From assembly GCA_964650405.1 (NCBI GenBank), contig CAZYTO010000177.1, forward strand, positions 1 through 11,842: a stretch of 11,842 nt of DNA, read 5' to 3'. Shown in pieces: positions 1 to 6,700 of this stretch. Origin of the DNA: CAZYTO01 sp964650405. Lineage in GTDB: Bacteria > Acidobacteriota > Thermoanaerobaculia > Gp7-AA8. The translations under genes were made by a program, and so were the position numbers. Position 1 is the stretch's first letter. Each line of letters starts with the position of its first letter. Under the pieces are notes generated by a model. That model was not told the origin of the DNA, searched no databases, and saw nothing but the letters and a program-made list of their open reading frames with translations.

Positions 1-155
1 GGGGGGAAAGAGAGGCGGTTGGGTTGGATGGGGGCCAGGGGGGGAGGACCCGTGGCCGCGGCATGGGTGATCAGATCCTCGGGGAGCGCGGAGCTGTCGA
101 GGAAGGAGAAGGCGGAGGCGGTCCGCAGTTCGGCGTAAGGGCGAGAGGCGGTCAT
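1..155 (-). CDS. Error-prone DNA polymerase III alpha subunit (DnaE2-type), N-terminal fragment
   Basis: Reading leftward from an ATG at 155-153, this frame stays open to the window edge (51 codons). Residues 7-20 read YAELRTASAFSFLD, followed by a LPEDLITHAAATG stretch. This is the characteristic start of the PHP domain of DnaE2/ImuC polymerases (usual pattern Y-A-E-L-x-x-x-S-x-F-S-F-L-x-G-A-S-x-P-E-E-L-x-x-x-A-A-x-L-G). Such enzymes carry out error-prone translesion synthesis, usually with ImuA and ImuB, which are not seen here. After about residue 35 the match decays: the expected L-A-L-x-D motif reads LAPIQPN, and the DNA becomes C/G homopolymer-rich. That suggests sequence error at a contig end, not a real change. 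An in-frame GTG at 167-165 is an alternative start, and an in-frame stop lies at 221-219. There is no strong ribosome-binding site. The rest of the roughly 1000-residue protein lies outside the window. Only about 35 residues support the call. Confidence 0.6.
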   Translation of the reverse strand, partial: MTASRPYAELRTASAFSFLDSSALPEDLITHAAATGPPPLAPIQPNRLSFP

Positions 156-175
156 GGCGTCGCGCACGGTCCAGA

Positions 176-195
176 CAGCCGCCGCTCCGCGGCTG
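176..195. repeat. Short inverted repeat upstream of the DnaE2-type gene
   Basis: CAGCCGC at 176-182 and GCGGCTG at 189-195 form a perfect 7-base-pair stem with a 6-base loop. It lies 21-40 bases ahead of the left-edge polymerase start, so it would fall in that gene's leader. In such GC-rich DNA a stem of this size can occur by chance. No LexA-like box is recognisable. Confidence 0.3.
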
Positions 196-251
196 GGCGC
201 TTTCAGTGCTGGGGATATTCAATCGCGATCGGAGCGTCAGGCGACGTTTTC

Positions 252-257
252 TACAAT
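252..257 (+). promoter_or_regulatory. Possible -10 element ahead of the small membrane protein gene
   Basis: TACAAT differs at one base from TATAAT and sits in the most AT-rich part of the divergent intergenic region (156-320). It would give a leader of roughly 60 bases before the ATG at 321. No convincing -35 element lies 16-18 bases upstream, so this is a weak prediction. Confidence 0.25.
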
Positions 258-320
258 AGGTGGAGAATCGCAGTCGCACTCCCATGTAACGTAGTGATCG
301 CTGGTGAGTCATAGGAGTTG

Positions 321-605
321 ATGGTTATCAAGCGGATTCGTCCACTCTCCGTGGCAAGAGTTGCCGGCGTTCTCTACGCAGTCGCAGGTCTGATTGGCGG
401 AGCGATTCTCAGTTTCATGGCTCTCACGGGCGCCGCATTCGCAACGAAAGACGAAGGGTTTCCCGGGGCAGTGCTCGGGGTCGCGGCGGTCATCGCCATG
501 CCGATTCTCTACAGCATGATCGGCTTCATCGGCGCGTTTGTGACGGCCGCGCTATTCAACCTCGTTGCGTCAGCGGTCGGAGGGATCGAGATCGAGGTCG
601 AGTAG
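321..605 (+). CDS. Small multi-spanning membrane protein, function unknown
   Basis: This is a 94-residue protein. A short positively charged N-terminus (MVIKRIRPLSVARVAG) is followed by a hydrophobic segment at about residues 13-35. A polar loop with TKDEGF follows at about 43-48. A long hydrophobic stretch at about 49-83 probably crosses the membrane twice. The protein ends in GGIEIEVE, an acidic tail that would face the cytoplasm. The shape, with an RxxPxSV start and a GGIEIE-like end, recalls a widespread family of small uncharacterised membrane proteins, but I cannot name it with confidence. DUF3566 is a distant possibility. ATG at 321 is preferred over TTG at 318: AGGAG at 313-317 is only 3 bases from the ATG and directly abuts the TTG. 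The gene is divergent from the polymerase and monocistronic as far as can be seen. Confidence 0.8.
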   Translation: MVIKRIRPLSVARVAGVLYAVAGLIGGAILSFMALTGAAFATKDEGFPGAVLGVAAVIAMPILYSMIGFIGAFVTAALFNLVASAVGGIEIEVE

Positions 606-689
606 CAGCCCTGACCCCGAATCGGCGGCGTCGCGATACATACGGTAGATGCGGCGATCACATGGAGGTCCGTAGCTTCGCCGCCTGTT

Positions 690-1055
690 GTGTCGTATCC
701 GAGTCACTTTTCGCGCGGTGGTAGGGAATTCGCACGCCCGCGTAACTCCTCCAGCGAGCCTCTCGTGCGCCACCATTCCGACGATATCGCTCCGATCCTG
801 AGGGCCGTCCGGCTCATGGATCGCGTCTTTGCCGAAGCCCGCCAGGAGGAGTCGGCGCCGCAGGCCTATCTCGACCGCCTGCAGTTGCGCTACATGGACC
901 TGCTCAATGAGGAGCTCGCCCCCTTCGCCCTCGACCTCGCCCGTGCCCTGGTCGACGTCGAAGACCGGGTCACCGCCCACCGTCGCCGATACCTCGGCCG
1001 CCACGAGCGCCGGGACGAGCGCCGGCAGCGGCAGGCGAGGTCGCGGCAGGGATGA
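690..1055 (+). CDS. Hypothetical small helical, charged protein
   Basis: This is a 121-residue reading frame from a GTG at 690. From about position 765 onward the codons nearly all end in G or C. The protein shows amphipathic helical patterning: a DDIAPILRAVRLMDRVFAEA segment, then YLDRLQLRYMDLLNEELAPF and ALDLARALVDVEDRV. It ends in a very Arg-rich tail (residues ~95-121), which may contact nucleic acid or simply be a charged coil. There is no signal peptide or membrane segment. The start is uncertain: no ribosome-binding site precedes 690, codon bias is poor over the first 25 codons, and GTG at 765 or ATG at 816 are plausible. I do not recognise the family. The opposite-strand frame over the same DNA has the composition of an antisense shadow. 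Confidence 0.6.
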   Translation: MSYPSHFSRGGREFARPRNSSSEPLVRHHSDDIAPILRAVRLMDRVFAEARQEESAPQAYLDRLQLRYMDLLNEELAPFALDLARALVDVEDRVTAHRRRYLGRHERRDERRQRQARSRQG

Positions 1056-1100
1056 CAATCGGGAGGACGTCGGAGGCGAGCGTCCGGCCGGCACGTTGCG

Positions 1101-1463
1101 TCAGTCGCAGTGAAAGTAGAAGCGGTTTCCGTCGAGATCTTCCACGGTGAACTGGCGCAAACCCCACGGTTTCTTTTCGAGAGGCTCGACGATTCGTGCG
1201 CCCCGCGACTGCAATTCCTCGAACGTCGCGTCGATCTCCGCCGCGAAGATCCAGTGCACGGCAGGCTCGAAGGGGCGGGCTCTCCGGCGAAAGAAAATCG
1301 CGACCTCATCGCGCGAGACGGCCCCGATCCCGCCTCCTGGATACAGCCAGCCGATCTCGAAGCCGAGCGCATCGCGGTAATGCTGCTGGGCCCGTTCCAC
1401 GTCCTCAACCGGCAGCTCCGGTGTAGGGTGGGCGAGCGTCGTTCGCGACGGCTTCTGATTCAC
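1101..1463 (-). CDS. VOC superfamily (glyoxalase/bleomycin-resistance fold) protein
   Basis: This 120-residue, single-module vicinal oxygen chelate protein has the usual order of strands and helices. An ELPVEDVERAQQHYRDALGF block (residues ~16-35) comes first, then AIFFRRR near 55-61, then a second half starting PAVHWIFAAEIDATFEEL (68-84). It ends with GLRQFTVEDLDGNRFYF (101-117). Metal-using VOC enzymes carry Glu in a GNxxE motif near the end. Here that place is Tyr116, and the first-strand His is also absent, so it is more likely a metal-free ligand-binding or resistance-type member than a glyoxalase. The start is GTG, supported by AAGGAG at 1475-1470 with a 6-base spacer. The gene is divergent from the antitoxin-like gene and convergent with the hypothetical gene at 690. 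The fold assignment is solid; the substrate is unknown. Confidence 0.9.
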   Translation of the reverse strand: MNQKPSRTTLAHPTPELPVEDVERAQQHYRDALGFEIGWLYPGGGIGAVSRDEVAIFFRRRARPFEPAVHWIFAAEIDATFEELQSRGARIVEPLEKKPWGLRQFTVEDLDGNRFYFHCD

Positions 1464-1469
1464 GGCGGT

Positions 1470-1475
1470 CTCCTT
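1470..1475 (-). promoter_or_regulatory. Shine-Dalgarno site fixing the GTG start of the VOC gene
   Basis: On the minus strand AAGGAG lies 6 bases before the GTG at 1463. It is a near-ideal ribosome-binding site and decides the non-ATG start, because no in-frame ATG lies nearby. Confidence 0.75.
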
Positions 1476-1566
1476 CCGTCCTGCGCCGGACGTTCAAGTA
1501 TGACCTACGCGGCTGAGCCAGGGAACAAGATGCACCCCGCACCATTCGTGCTCTGAGGGGTAACGT

Positions 1567-1572
1567 TAGAAT
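1567..1572 (+). promoter_or_regulatory. Candidate -10 element for a leaderless transcript (antitoxin-like gene)
   Basis: TAGAAT, one mismatch from TATAAT, ends 8 bases before the ATG at 1581. A transcript starting about 7 bases downstream would begin almost at the start codon. No Shine-Dalgarno sequence precedes this ATG, which fits leaderless translation. TAACGTTA at 1561-1568, an 8-base palindrome overlapping the element, could be an operator half-site. No good -35 box is present. Confidence 0.4.
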
Positions 1573-1580
1573 CGGTCTCC

Positions 1581-1769
1581 ATGGATTCTGCGAAGGATCA
1601 GGTTCATCGGATTCTGGAGAAGCTTTCGGAGAGTGCGTCCTTGGAGGACATCCAGTACCACATCTACGTCCGGCAGAAGATCGACCAGGGACTCGAAGAT
1701 GCCGACGCCGGCCGTGTGCTCTCCCACGATGAGGTCCGGCGCCGGTTGGCGAAGTGGACTACGAAGTAG
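1581..1769 (+). CDS. Orphan antitoxin-like small protein
   Basis: This is a 62-residue acidic helical protein. The core LEDIQYHIYVRQKIDQGLED (residues ~21-40) is followed by a GRVLSHDEVRRRLAKW end. This pattern is typical of small proteins commonly found as the antitoxin half of RelE/ParE-type type II toxin-antitoxin loci: residues resembling LPDDA-x-W/LEDI-xY-xIYVRxKIExGLxDxxxGRxxxHEEV. In such pairs the protein neutralises an mRNA interferase or gyrase poison. No toxin gene accompanies it. The next gene starts 79 bases later and encodes a secreted OmpA-domain protein, and upstream is the divergent VOC gene. It is therefore either solitary or has lost its partner. The ATG is chosen because the similarity starts within the first 25 residues. 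The gene is certain; the antitoxin role is inferred from the family pattern. Confidence 0.75.
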   Translation: MDSAKDQVHRILEKLSESASLEDIQYHIYVRQKIDQGLEDADAGRVLSHDEVRRRLAKWTTK

Positions 1770-1835
1770 ACTGCGGAATTGTGACGAACCCTGCCGCGCT
1801 CCCTCAGTGAGAACCGCTGGCGTCGGGTCGTGGCG

Positions 1836-1841
1836 TAAGCT
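1836..1841 (+). promoter_or_regulatory. Possible -10 element directly ahead of the OmpA-domain gene
   Basis: TAAGCT (TAnnnT type) ends 7 bases before the ATG at 1849, and no Shine-Dalgarno sequence is visible. The geometry resembles the candidate leaderless arrangement of the preceding gene. The hexamer itself is only a partial match to consensus, so the call is weak. Confidence 0.25.
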
Positions 1842-1848
1842 TGTAACG

Positions 1849-3027
1849 ATGCGCCGATTCCCGATCGCACTGCTTCTCGTCGCCGCCCTTCCCGCTCTGG
1901 CCGCGACGCCGCTGCCGCCGTATGCGGCGTTTCCCTCGAACTTCGTTTCCAACGCGGCCCGGGAACAGATCGAGGCCTTCGGGCGGGAGGAGTTTCCGCA
2001 GCCGAGCGGGGCGCTGCCGAAGGCGGTCGAAGGGAAGCACTGGTCGGTGGAGTTGCACGCGGAGCCGGCGCTGGAGCTCGATGCGGAGCCGACGTGGGAG
2101 CGGTTGCGTACGTACTTGACCGGCCACTCATGGCATCTCGTCGATGACGAGGCGGGCTCGAAGGTCCTGCATTACCGCGCCGGCGGCATCGACGCGTGGA
2201 TGAAGGTCGACGTCTTCAACAGCGAGGATGTCCGCGTCAGCCTGATCGAGGTGGCCTCGCAGGCGCTGAAGCTCACCCTGCCGCCGCCGGCCGCCCAAGC
2301 CGAGCACGTGGCGGCGGCGAGTGACTTTCCCTACCTCGGGCACGTTCCCGGATCGCAGTTGAAGAATACGGAGTCCGAGGCCAATCCCATGGACGTGACG
2401 GGCGAGCATGACCAGGAGCCGCAGCTCGCCGGGACGTCGACGACGGTGAAGTTCTACAGCGTCCCGGAGCGGCTCGGCACGCATCAGTTCCTCGTCGCGT
2501 ACCGGGATGCCCTGGCGGCGGCCGGCTGGACGATCGTCACGATGGCGGAGCCCTCGGACGGCGTCCTCCTCGCGCACTACGGCAAGAACGGCCGCGACGT
2601 CTGGGCCGCGCTGCACGTCAACGCGGAGGAGATCTCGGTGCGCGTGGCCGACAACGACCTCGCCGCGCAGCTCCAGCGCTCCTGTCACGTGCCGCTCTAC
2701 GGCGTGCATTTCGACTTCAACCAGCCGGCGCTGCGGAACGACTCCGAGCCGATCCTCCAGCAGGTGCTGGCGTTTCTGAACGCGAATCCGGCCGTCCGCA
2801 TCGAGGTGCAGGGACACACCGATGCGGTGGGGGACGCCGCAGCGAATCAGAAGCTCTCGGAGGCGCGCGCCGGCAGCGTTCAGGCCTGGCTCGTTCAGCA
2901 TGGAGTGGCGGCCGCGCGTATCACGTCCGCAGGCTATGGAAAGACGCGGCCGGTGACGGCGAACGATACGGATGCGGGGCGGGCCAGGAACCGGCGCGTG
3001 GAGATCGCCAAGGCAGGGTGTTCATGA
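1849..3027 (+). CDS. Secreted OmpA-C-domain (peptidoglycan-binding) protein with duplicated N-terminal module
   Basis: This is a 392-residue protein. Residues 1-18 (MRRFPIALLLVAALPALA) form a Sec signal peptide with an Ala-x-Ala cleavage site and no lipobox Cys. Residues ~281-392 are an OmpA C-terminal domain: GVHFDFNQPAL, then GHTD, then NQKLSEARAGSVQAWL and ARNRRVEI. Asp325 and Arg340 stand 15 residues apart, the spacing of the pair that grips diaminopimelate in OmpA-type domains, so non-covalent peptidoglycan binding in the periplasm is expected. In between are two similar alpha/beta segments, ~82-138 and ~210-270. Both run from a helix, through G-x-S/T-W-x-hydrophobic, to a V-L-x-HY strand and a D-x-W strand, which suggests an internal duplication. 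The part around 165-235 loosely recalls DUF4892-like regions. The frame is open upstream to 1633, but the signal peptide fixes the ATG at 1849. The stop overlaps the next start (ATGA), so the two are translationally coupled. Confidence 0.88.
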   Translation: MRRFPIALLLVAALPALAATPLPPYAAFPSNFVSNAAREQIEAFGREEFPQPSGALPKAVEGKHWSVELHAEPALELDAEPTWERLRTYLTGHSWHLVDDEAGSKVLHYRAGGIDAWMKVDVFNSEDVRVSLIEVASQALKLTLPPPAAQAEHVAAASDFPYLGHVPGSQLKNTESEANPMDVTGEHDQEPQLAGTSTTVKFYSVPERLGTHQFLVAYRDALAAAGWTIVTMAEPSDGVLLAHYGKNGRDVWAALHVNAEEISVRVADNDLAAQLQRSCHVPLYGVHFDFNQPALRNDSEPILQQVLAFLNANPAVRIEVQGHTDAVGDAAANQKLSEARAGSVQAWLVQHGVAAARITSAGYGKTRPVTANDTDAGRARNRRVEIAKAGCS

Positions 3028-3653
3028 ACGTGCGCCCGTTCGTGGCGGCGCTGGCCGTGCTGGCGTTCGGAGCGGGCTTCCGCGAGACCCTGCCGCCGCG
3101 CGCCTTCGTGCTGGCGAATGAGCCGATCGTCTTCGATGGGCTGGAGCCGCGCTTCAGCGAGCATCAGCTTCAAGAAAGCTCGGCGCCTACCCGGGCCGGC
3201 CTGGCGCGCTGGGCGGCCACGGAGAGCGGAAGGCGGCTGATCGCGCACTTCAACACGCGGGAGTTCCGCGTCACGGTCGTGGAGCGCAGGGACGAAGACG
3301 GCCTCGGCCGCGCTCCCGAGCCGAGCATCGGCACGCTGGTCGACGCGGCCGACCACGCCAAGGTGAAGAGCTACGAGCTGATCCTCAATCCCGACGCGGG
3401 CGCGATCCATGGCTTCGAGCCCGTGGCCGGGACGCCGTACTCGCCGGCCGACATGATGGCCATCGCCTGGGCGGCGGAAATGCTGCACATCGAGCTCTAC
3501 TCCGAGGGCATCAGCCTCCCGCACCACAGCCGCGCCGACTTCCAGGAGAAATGGCGCACCGTGGCCGCCGAGCTCGGGTTCCCGTCGCTGCGCCATGACG
3601 ACGCGGTGGACGACGAGAAGCCGCAGCGGCCGCGGGTCGTCGTTTGGCGGTGA
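3024..3653 (+). CDS. Secreted protein of unknown function, coupled to the OmpA-domain gene
   Basis: This is a 209-residue protein. The ATG at 3024 overlaps the preceding stop codon (ATGA), with an AGGCAGGG purine tract just upstream. An in-frame GTG at 3018 is less likely. Residues 1-20 (MNVRPFVAALAVLAFGAGFR) look like an export signal, although the cleavage site is unclear. The mature part is soluble, with a strand-like REFRVTVVERRDEDG block (~75-90), KVKSYELILNPDAG (~113-126), and a helix WAAEMLHIELYSEG (149-162) followed by FQEKWRTVAAELGFPSL. The helix contains A-E-M-L-H (151-155), one residue away from a zinc-protease HExxH motif. That may be coincidence or a decayed active site. I do not recognise the family. 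Coupling suggests it acts with the OmpA-domain protein in the periplasm. Confidence 0.8.
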   Translation: MNVRPFVAALAVLAFGAGFRETLPPRAFVLANEPIVFDGLEPRFSEHQLQESSAPTRAGLARWAATESGRRLIAHFNTREFRVTVVERRDEDGLGRAPEPSIGTLVDAADHAKVKSYELILNPDAGAIHGFEPVAGTPYSPADMMAIAWAAEMLHIELYSEGISLPHHSRADFQEKWRTVAAELGFPSLRHDDAVDDEKPQRPRVVVWR

Positions 3654-3726
3654 GTGGGGTTACGGGGTTGCCAAGTTTCTGGTAGGGAAGTTCGCGGCTG
3701 ACGCCTCTCCGTAGATACCCGTCATC

Positions 3727-3732
3727 AGGAGG
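3727..3732 (+). promoter_or_regulatory. Shine-Dalgarno site fixing the GTG start of the dual protease
   Basis: A perfect AGGAGG ends 4 bases before the GTG at 3737. The spacing is slightly short but no other start competes, so the long protein almost certainly begins here, without a signal peptide. Confidence 0.8.
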
Positions 3733-3736
3733 CTTT

Positions 3737-6700
3737 GTGCCCAACTCACAGGACGCGCCGGAGGCAAACCGGCTGCTGGTGAAGCTTCGCCCCTCGAATG
3801 CGCTGCGCGCCGCCGCTTCGCGTGTGAATCTCGAGCCGCTCTACGACGACACACCTCAGCCATCCGCCACGTTCGGGATCGACGCGGAGCCGCGGTGGTT
3901 CCTGGCCGCGATGCCGGACGGCGGAGGGACGCCGTGGGACGTGGCCCATGCGCGGGTCGCGGACCAGCTCGGAGTGGCCGAATCCGATGTGATCTTCGCC
4001 GAGCCGGACCTCGTTCACACGGTTTTCCAGGACACGAACGGAGTGCCGGCCGGCCAGCCGTTCGCTGCGGCGGAGGACTGCACGGCCAATCCTCAGGACG
4101 GTGCCAACGGCAAAGCCATAGGCCCGGCGGGTGTCTTCGCCTGGCATCTGCGCCCGGACTTCTCCCAGCTCGGCGATGCCCGCGACGCCGTGGTCTTCAA
4201 GGAGCCGCGGACACGGATCGCCCACATCGACACCGGCTACTTCGCCGCGCAGGTGACGCTGCCCAAGAACATCCGTCACGACCTCGAACGGAGCTTCGTC
4301 GACGGCGACCGCAATCCGGGCAGTGCTCAGAATCCCGGCAATCACCCGTTGCTCCTGGACAACCACGACCACGGCACGGGAACCCTGAGCATCCTGGCGG
4401 GCGGGAAGGTGCCGGCGTTCGGCGATGCCGTGCTGGGCGGCGCCCCCGACGCGGAGATCCTGCCGCTCCGCGTCGCCGACAGCGTGGTGCTGCTGCGGAC
4501 GAGCGCTCTGGCCCGGGCCCTGGTCTATGCGACGCAGAACGGCTGCGACGTCGTGTCCCTCAGCATGGGCGGTCTCCCGACCGATGCGTGGGCGGAGGCG
4601 GTGGACACGGCATATGAAGCGGGCCTCTGCATCTGCGCGGCGGCGGGCAATCACACGGGCATCGTCCCGCCGAAGGTGCTCGTCTATCCGGCCCGGTACC
4701 CGCGCGCGCTGGCCGTGTGCGGCGTGATGGCCGATGGCAAGCCGTACGCGAATCTCACGGGAGGGGTGCTGGAGGGGAGCTTCGGACCGGACTCGGTGAT
4801 GAAGGATGCCATCGCCGCGTTCACGCCGAACATCCCCTGGGCGCGCTTCGGCTGCCAGGACGCGGTGCGGCTCAACGGGGAGGGGACATCCGCGGCGACG
4901 CCGCAGGTGGCCGCGGCCGTGGCGCTGTGGCTGGAGAAGTACAAAGACCTGCTGCCGCGGAATTATCAGCGGGTGGAGGCGGTGCGCAATGCGCTCTTCT
5001 CCGCGGCGCGGAAGCAGGACCCCGGGCACTTCGGGAACGGGATCCTGCAGGCGCGCGCGGCCCTGGACGTGAAGCCGGTGCTGAATCTGCAGCGGAGCGC
5101 GAAGTCGGACAATTCCTTCGCCTTCCTGCGGCTGGTCAGCGGGTTGGGGATCACGGACACGCCGCCCCGCGAGCGGATGTTCAACCTCGAGCTGGCCCAG
5201 CGCTGGCTCGTCAATCCCGACCTGCAGCAGATCGTGCCCGATCCGGAGGCGGCCACGGAGCTGGCGCCCGATCAGATGAAGCGCGTCATGGACGCGATCA
5301 TCGGCGACACGGGCGCGTCGCTCGCGCTGCGGAAGCACGTGGCGGAGCGCTATCCCGTCGTGACCGGAGCGCCGGCGGTTAGGACGGAGGCGTCCAAGGA
5401 TGTGATCGCGGAAGTGATGCCGGCTTGCGACGCCCGTACGGTCGTGGCCAGCCCGCCGCCGTATCGCCGCGTGCGGACGTACGCGCTCGATCCGAGCCTG
5501 TCGACGCGCCTGGAGACGGCCGAGATCAACGAAGTGGCGTTGAAGGTGCGGTGGGAGCCCTTGAAGAAAGGACCGGCCGGCGAATACCTGCGGATCGAAG
5601 ACGTCGACGCCGCAGGCACGAAATACGAGGGAGTCAACCTCGACGATCCCGCCCTCCTGGCGCAGGACGGCTGGGCGCCGTCGGAAGGCAATCCGCAGTT
5701 TCACCAGCAGATGGTCTATGCCGTGGCCATGAAGACCATCGAATACTTCGAGAAGGCCCTGGGGCGGCCCGTGCTCTGGCGGCCGAGGCCGAATCCGGCG
5801 AACCCGTTTGACGACCGCAAGTTCATCCGGCAGTTGCCCATCCGGCCCCATGCGCTGCGGCAGGCCAACGCCTTCTACAGCCCGCAGGAGGTGGCCCTGC
5901 TCTTCGGCTACTTCGAGGCCTCGGCGGACGATCCAGGCGATCACATGCCCGGGAGCCGGGTTTACTCGTGCCTCTCGCATGACATCGTGGCGCACGAGAC
6001 GACGCACGCCATCCTCGACGGGATGCACCGCCGGTTCAACGAGCCGACGAACCTCGACGTGCTGGCGCTGCACGAAGGGTTCGCCGACATCGTGGCCCTG
6101 ATGCAGCACTTCACCATCCCCGAGGTGCTGAAGCACGAGATCGCCCGCACGCGCGGGGACATCGAGGCGGAATCGCTGCTGGGGAGGCTGGCCCTGCAGT
6201 TCGGCTACGCCATGGGGGGAAGGGCCGCTCTGCGCGACGCCATCGGGCACTTCGAGAACGGTGTGTGGAAACGGTTCCAGCCGGATCCGGCCGACCTGCA
6301 GACGCGGGTCGCTCCGCATGAGCGCGGCGCGGTGCTGGTGGGCGCGGTCTTCGATGCCTTCATCGCCATCTACAAGGAGCGCGTGGCCGACCTGCTGCGC
6401 ATCTCCACCGGCGGGACGGGCGTGCTGCCAGGCGGCTCCATCCATCCCGACCTGGTGAGCCGGCTGGCCGAGGAGGCGGCGCGATCGGCCACGCACGTGC
6501 TCAACATGTGCATCCGGGCCCTCGACTACCTCCCGCCGGTCGACGTGACCTTCTTCGAGTACCTGCGGGCGCTCATCACCGCCGACGCCGACGTGGTCAG
6601 CGACGATCGCCACAACTACCGGGTTGCATTCGTGGAAGCCTTCCGCCGGCGCGGCATCTATCCCCTGAACCTCGATGCCGCCGCGCCGGACACGCCGCGT

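Noticed and set aside
24..314. A 96-codon plus-strand frame at the left end
   Set aside because: Gly/Arg-rich low-complexity sequence opposite the DnaE2-type N-terminus, running through the divergent intergenic region. No motif is visible.
651..684. Inverted repeat GCGGCGA...TCGCCGC between the membrane protein and the hypothetical gene
   Set aside because: A 7-base stem with a 20-base loop and no T-run is too weak to call a terminator or operator in GC-rich DNA.
1065..1085. GGACG...CGTCC stem between the convergent hypothetical and VOC genes
   Set aside because: Only five base pairs and no T-run on either strand, so not supportable as a bidirectional terminator.
570..1094. A 174-codon minus-strand frame opposite the small hypothetical gene
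   Set aside because: Its composition looks like an antisense shadow, and it overlaps the end of the membrane protein gene. The plus-strand frame has better codon bias and helical patterning.
1633..1848. An upstream extension of the OmpA-domain frame
   Set aside because: These 72 codons overlap the antitoxin-like gene in another frame and would bury the signal peptide inside the protein.
3018..3023. GTG start six bases before the ATG of the second gene of the OmpA pair
   Set aside because: The ATG at 3024 gives the classic ATGA overlap and better spacing from the purine tract.
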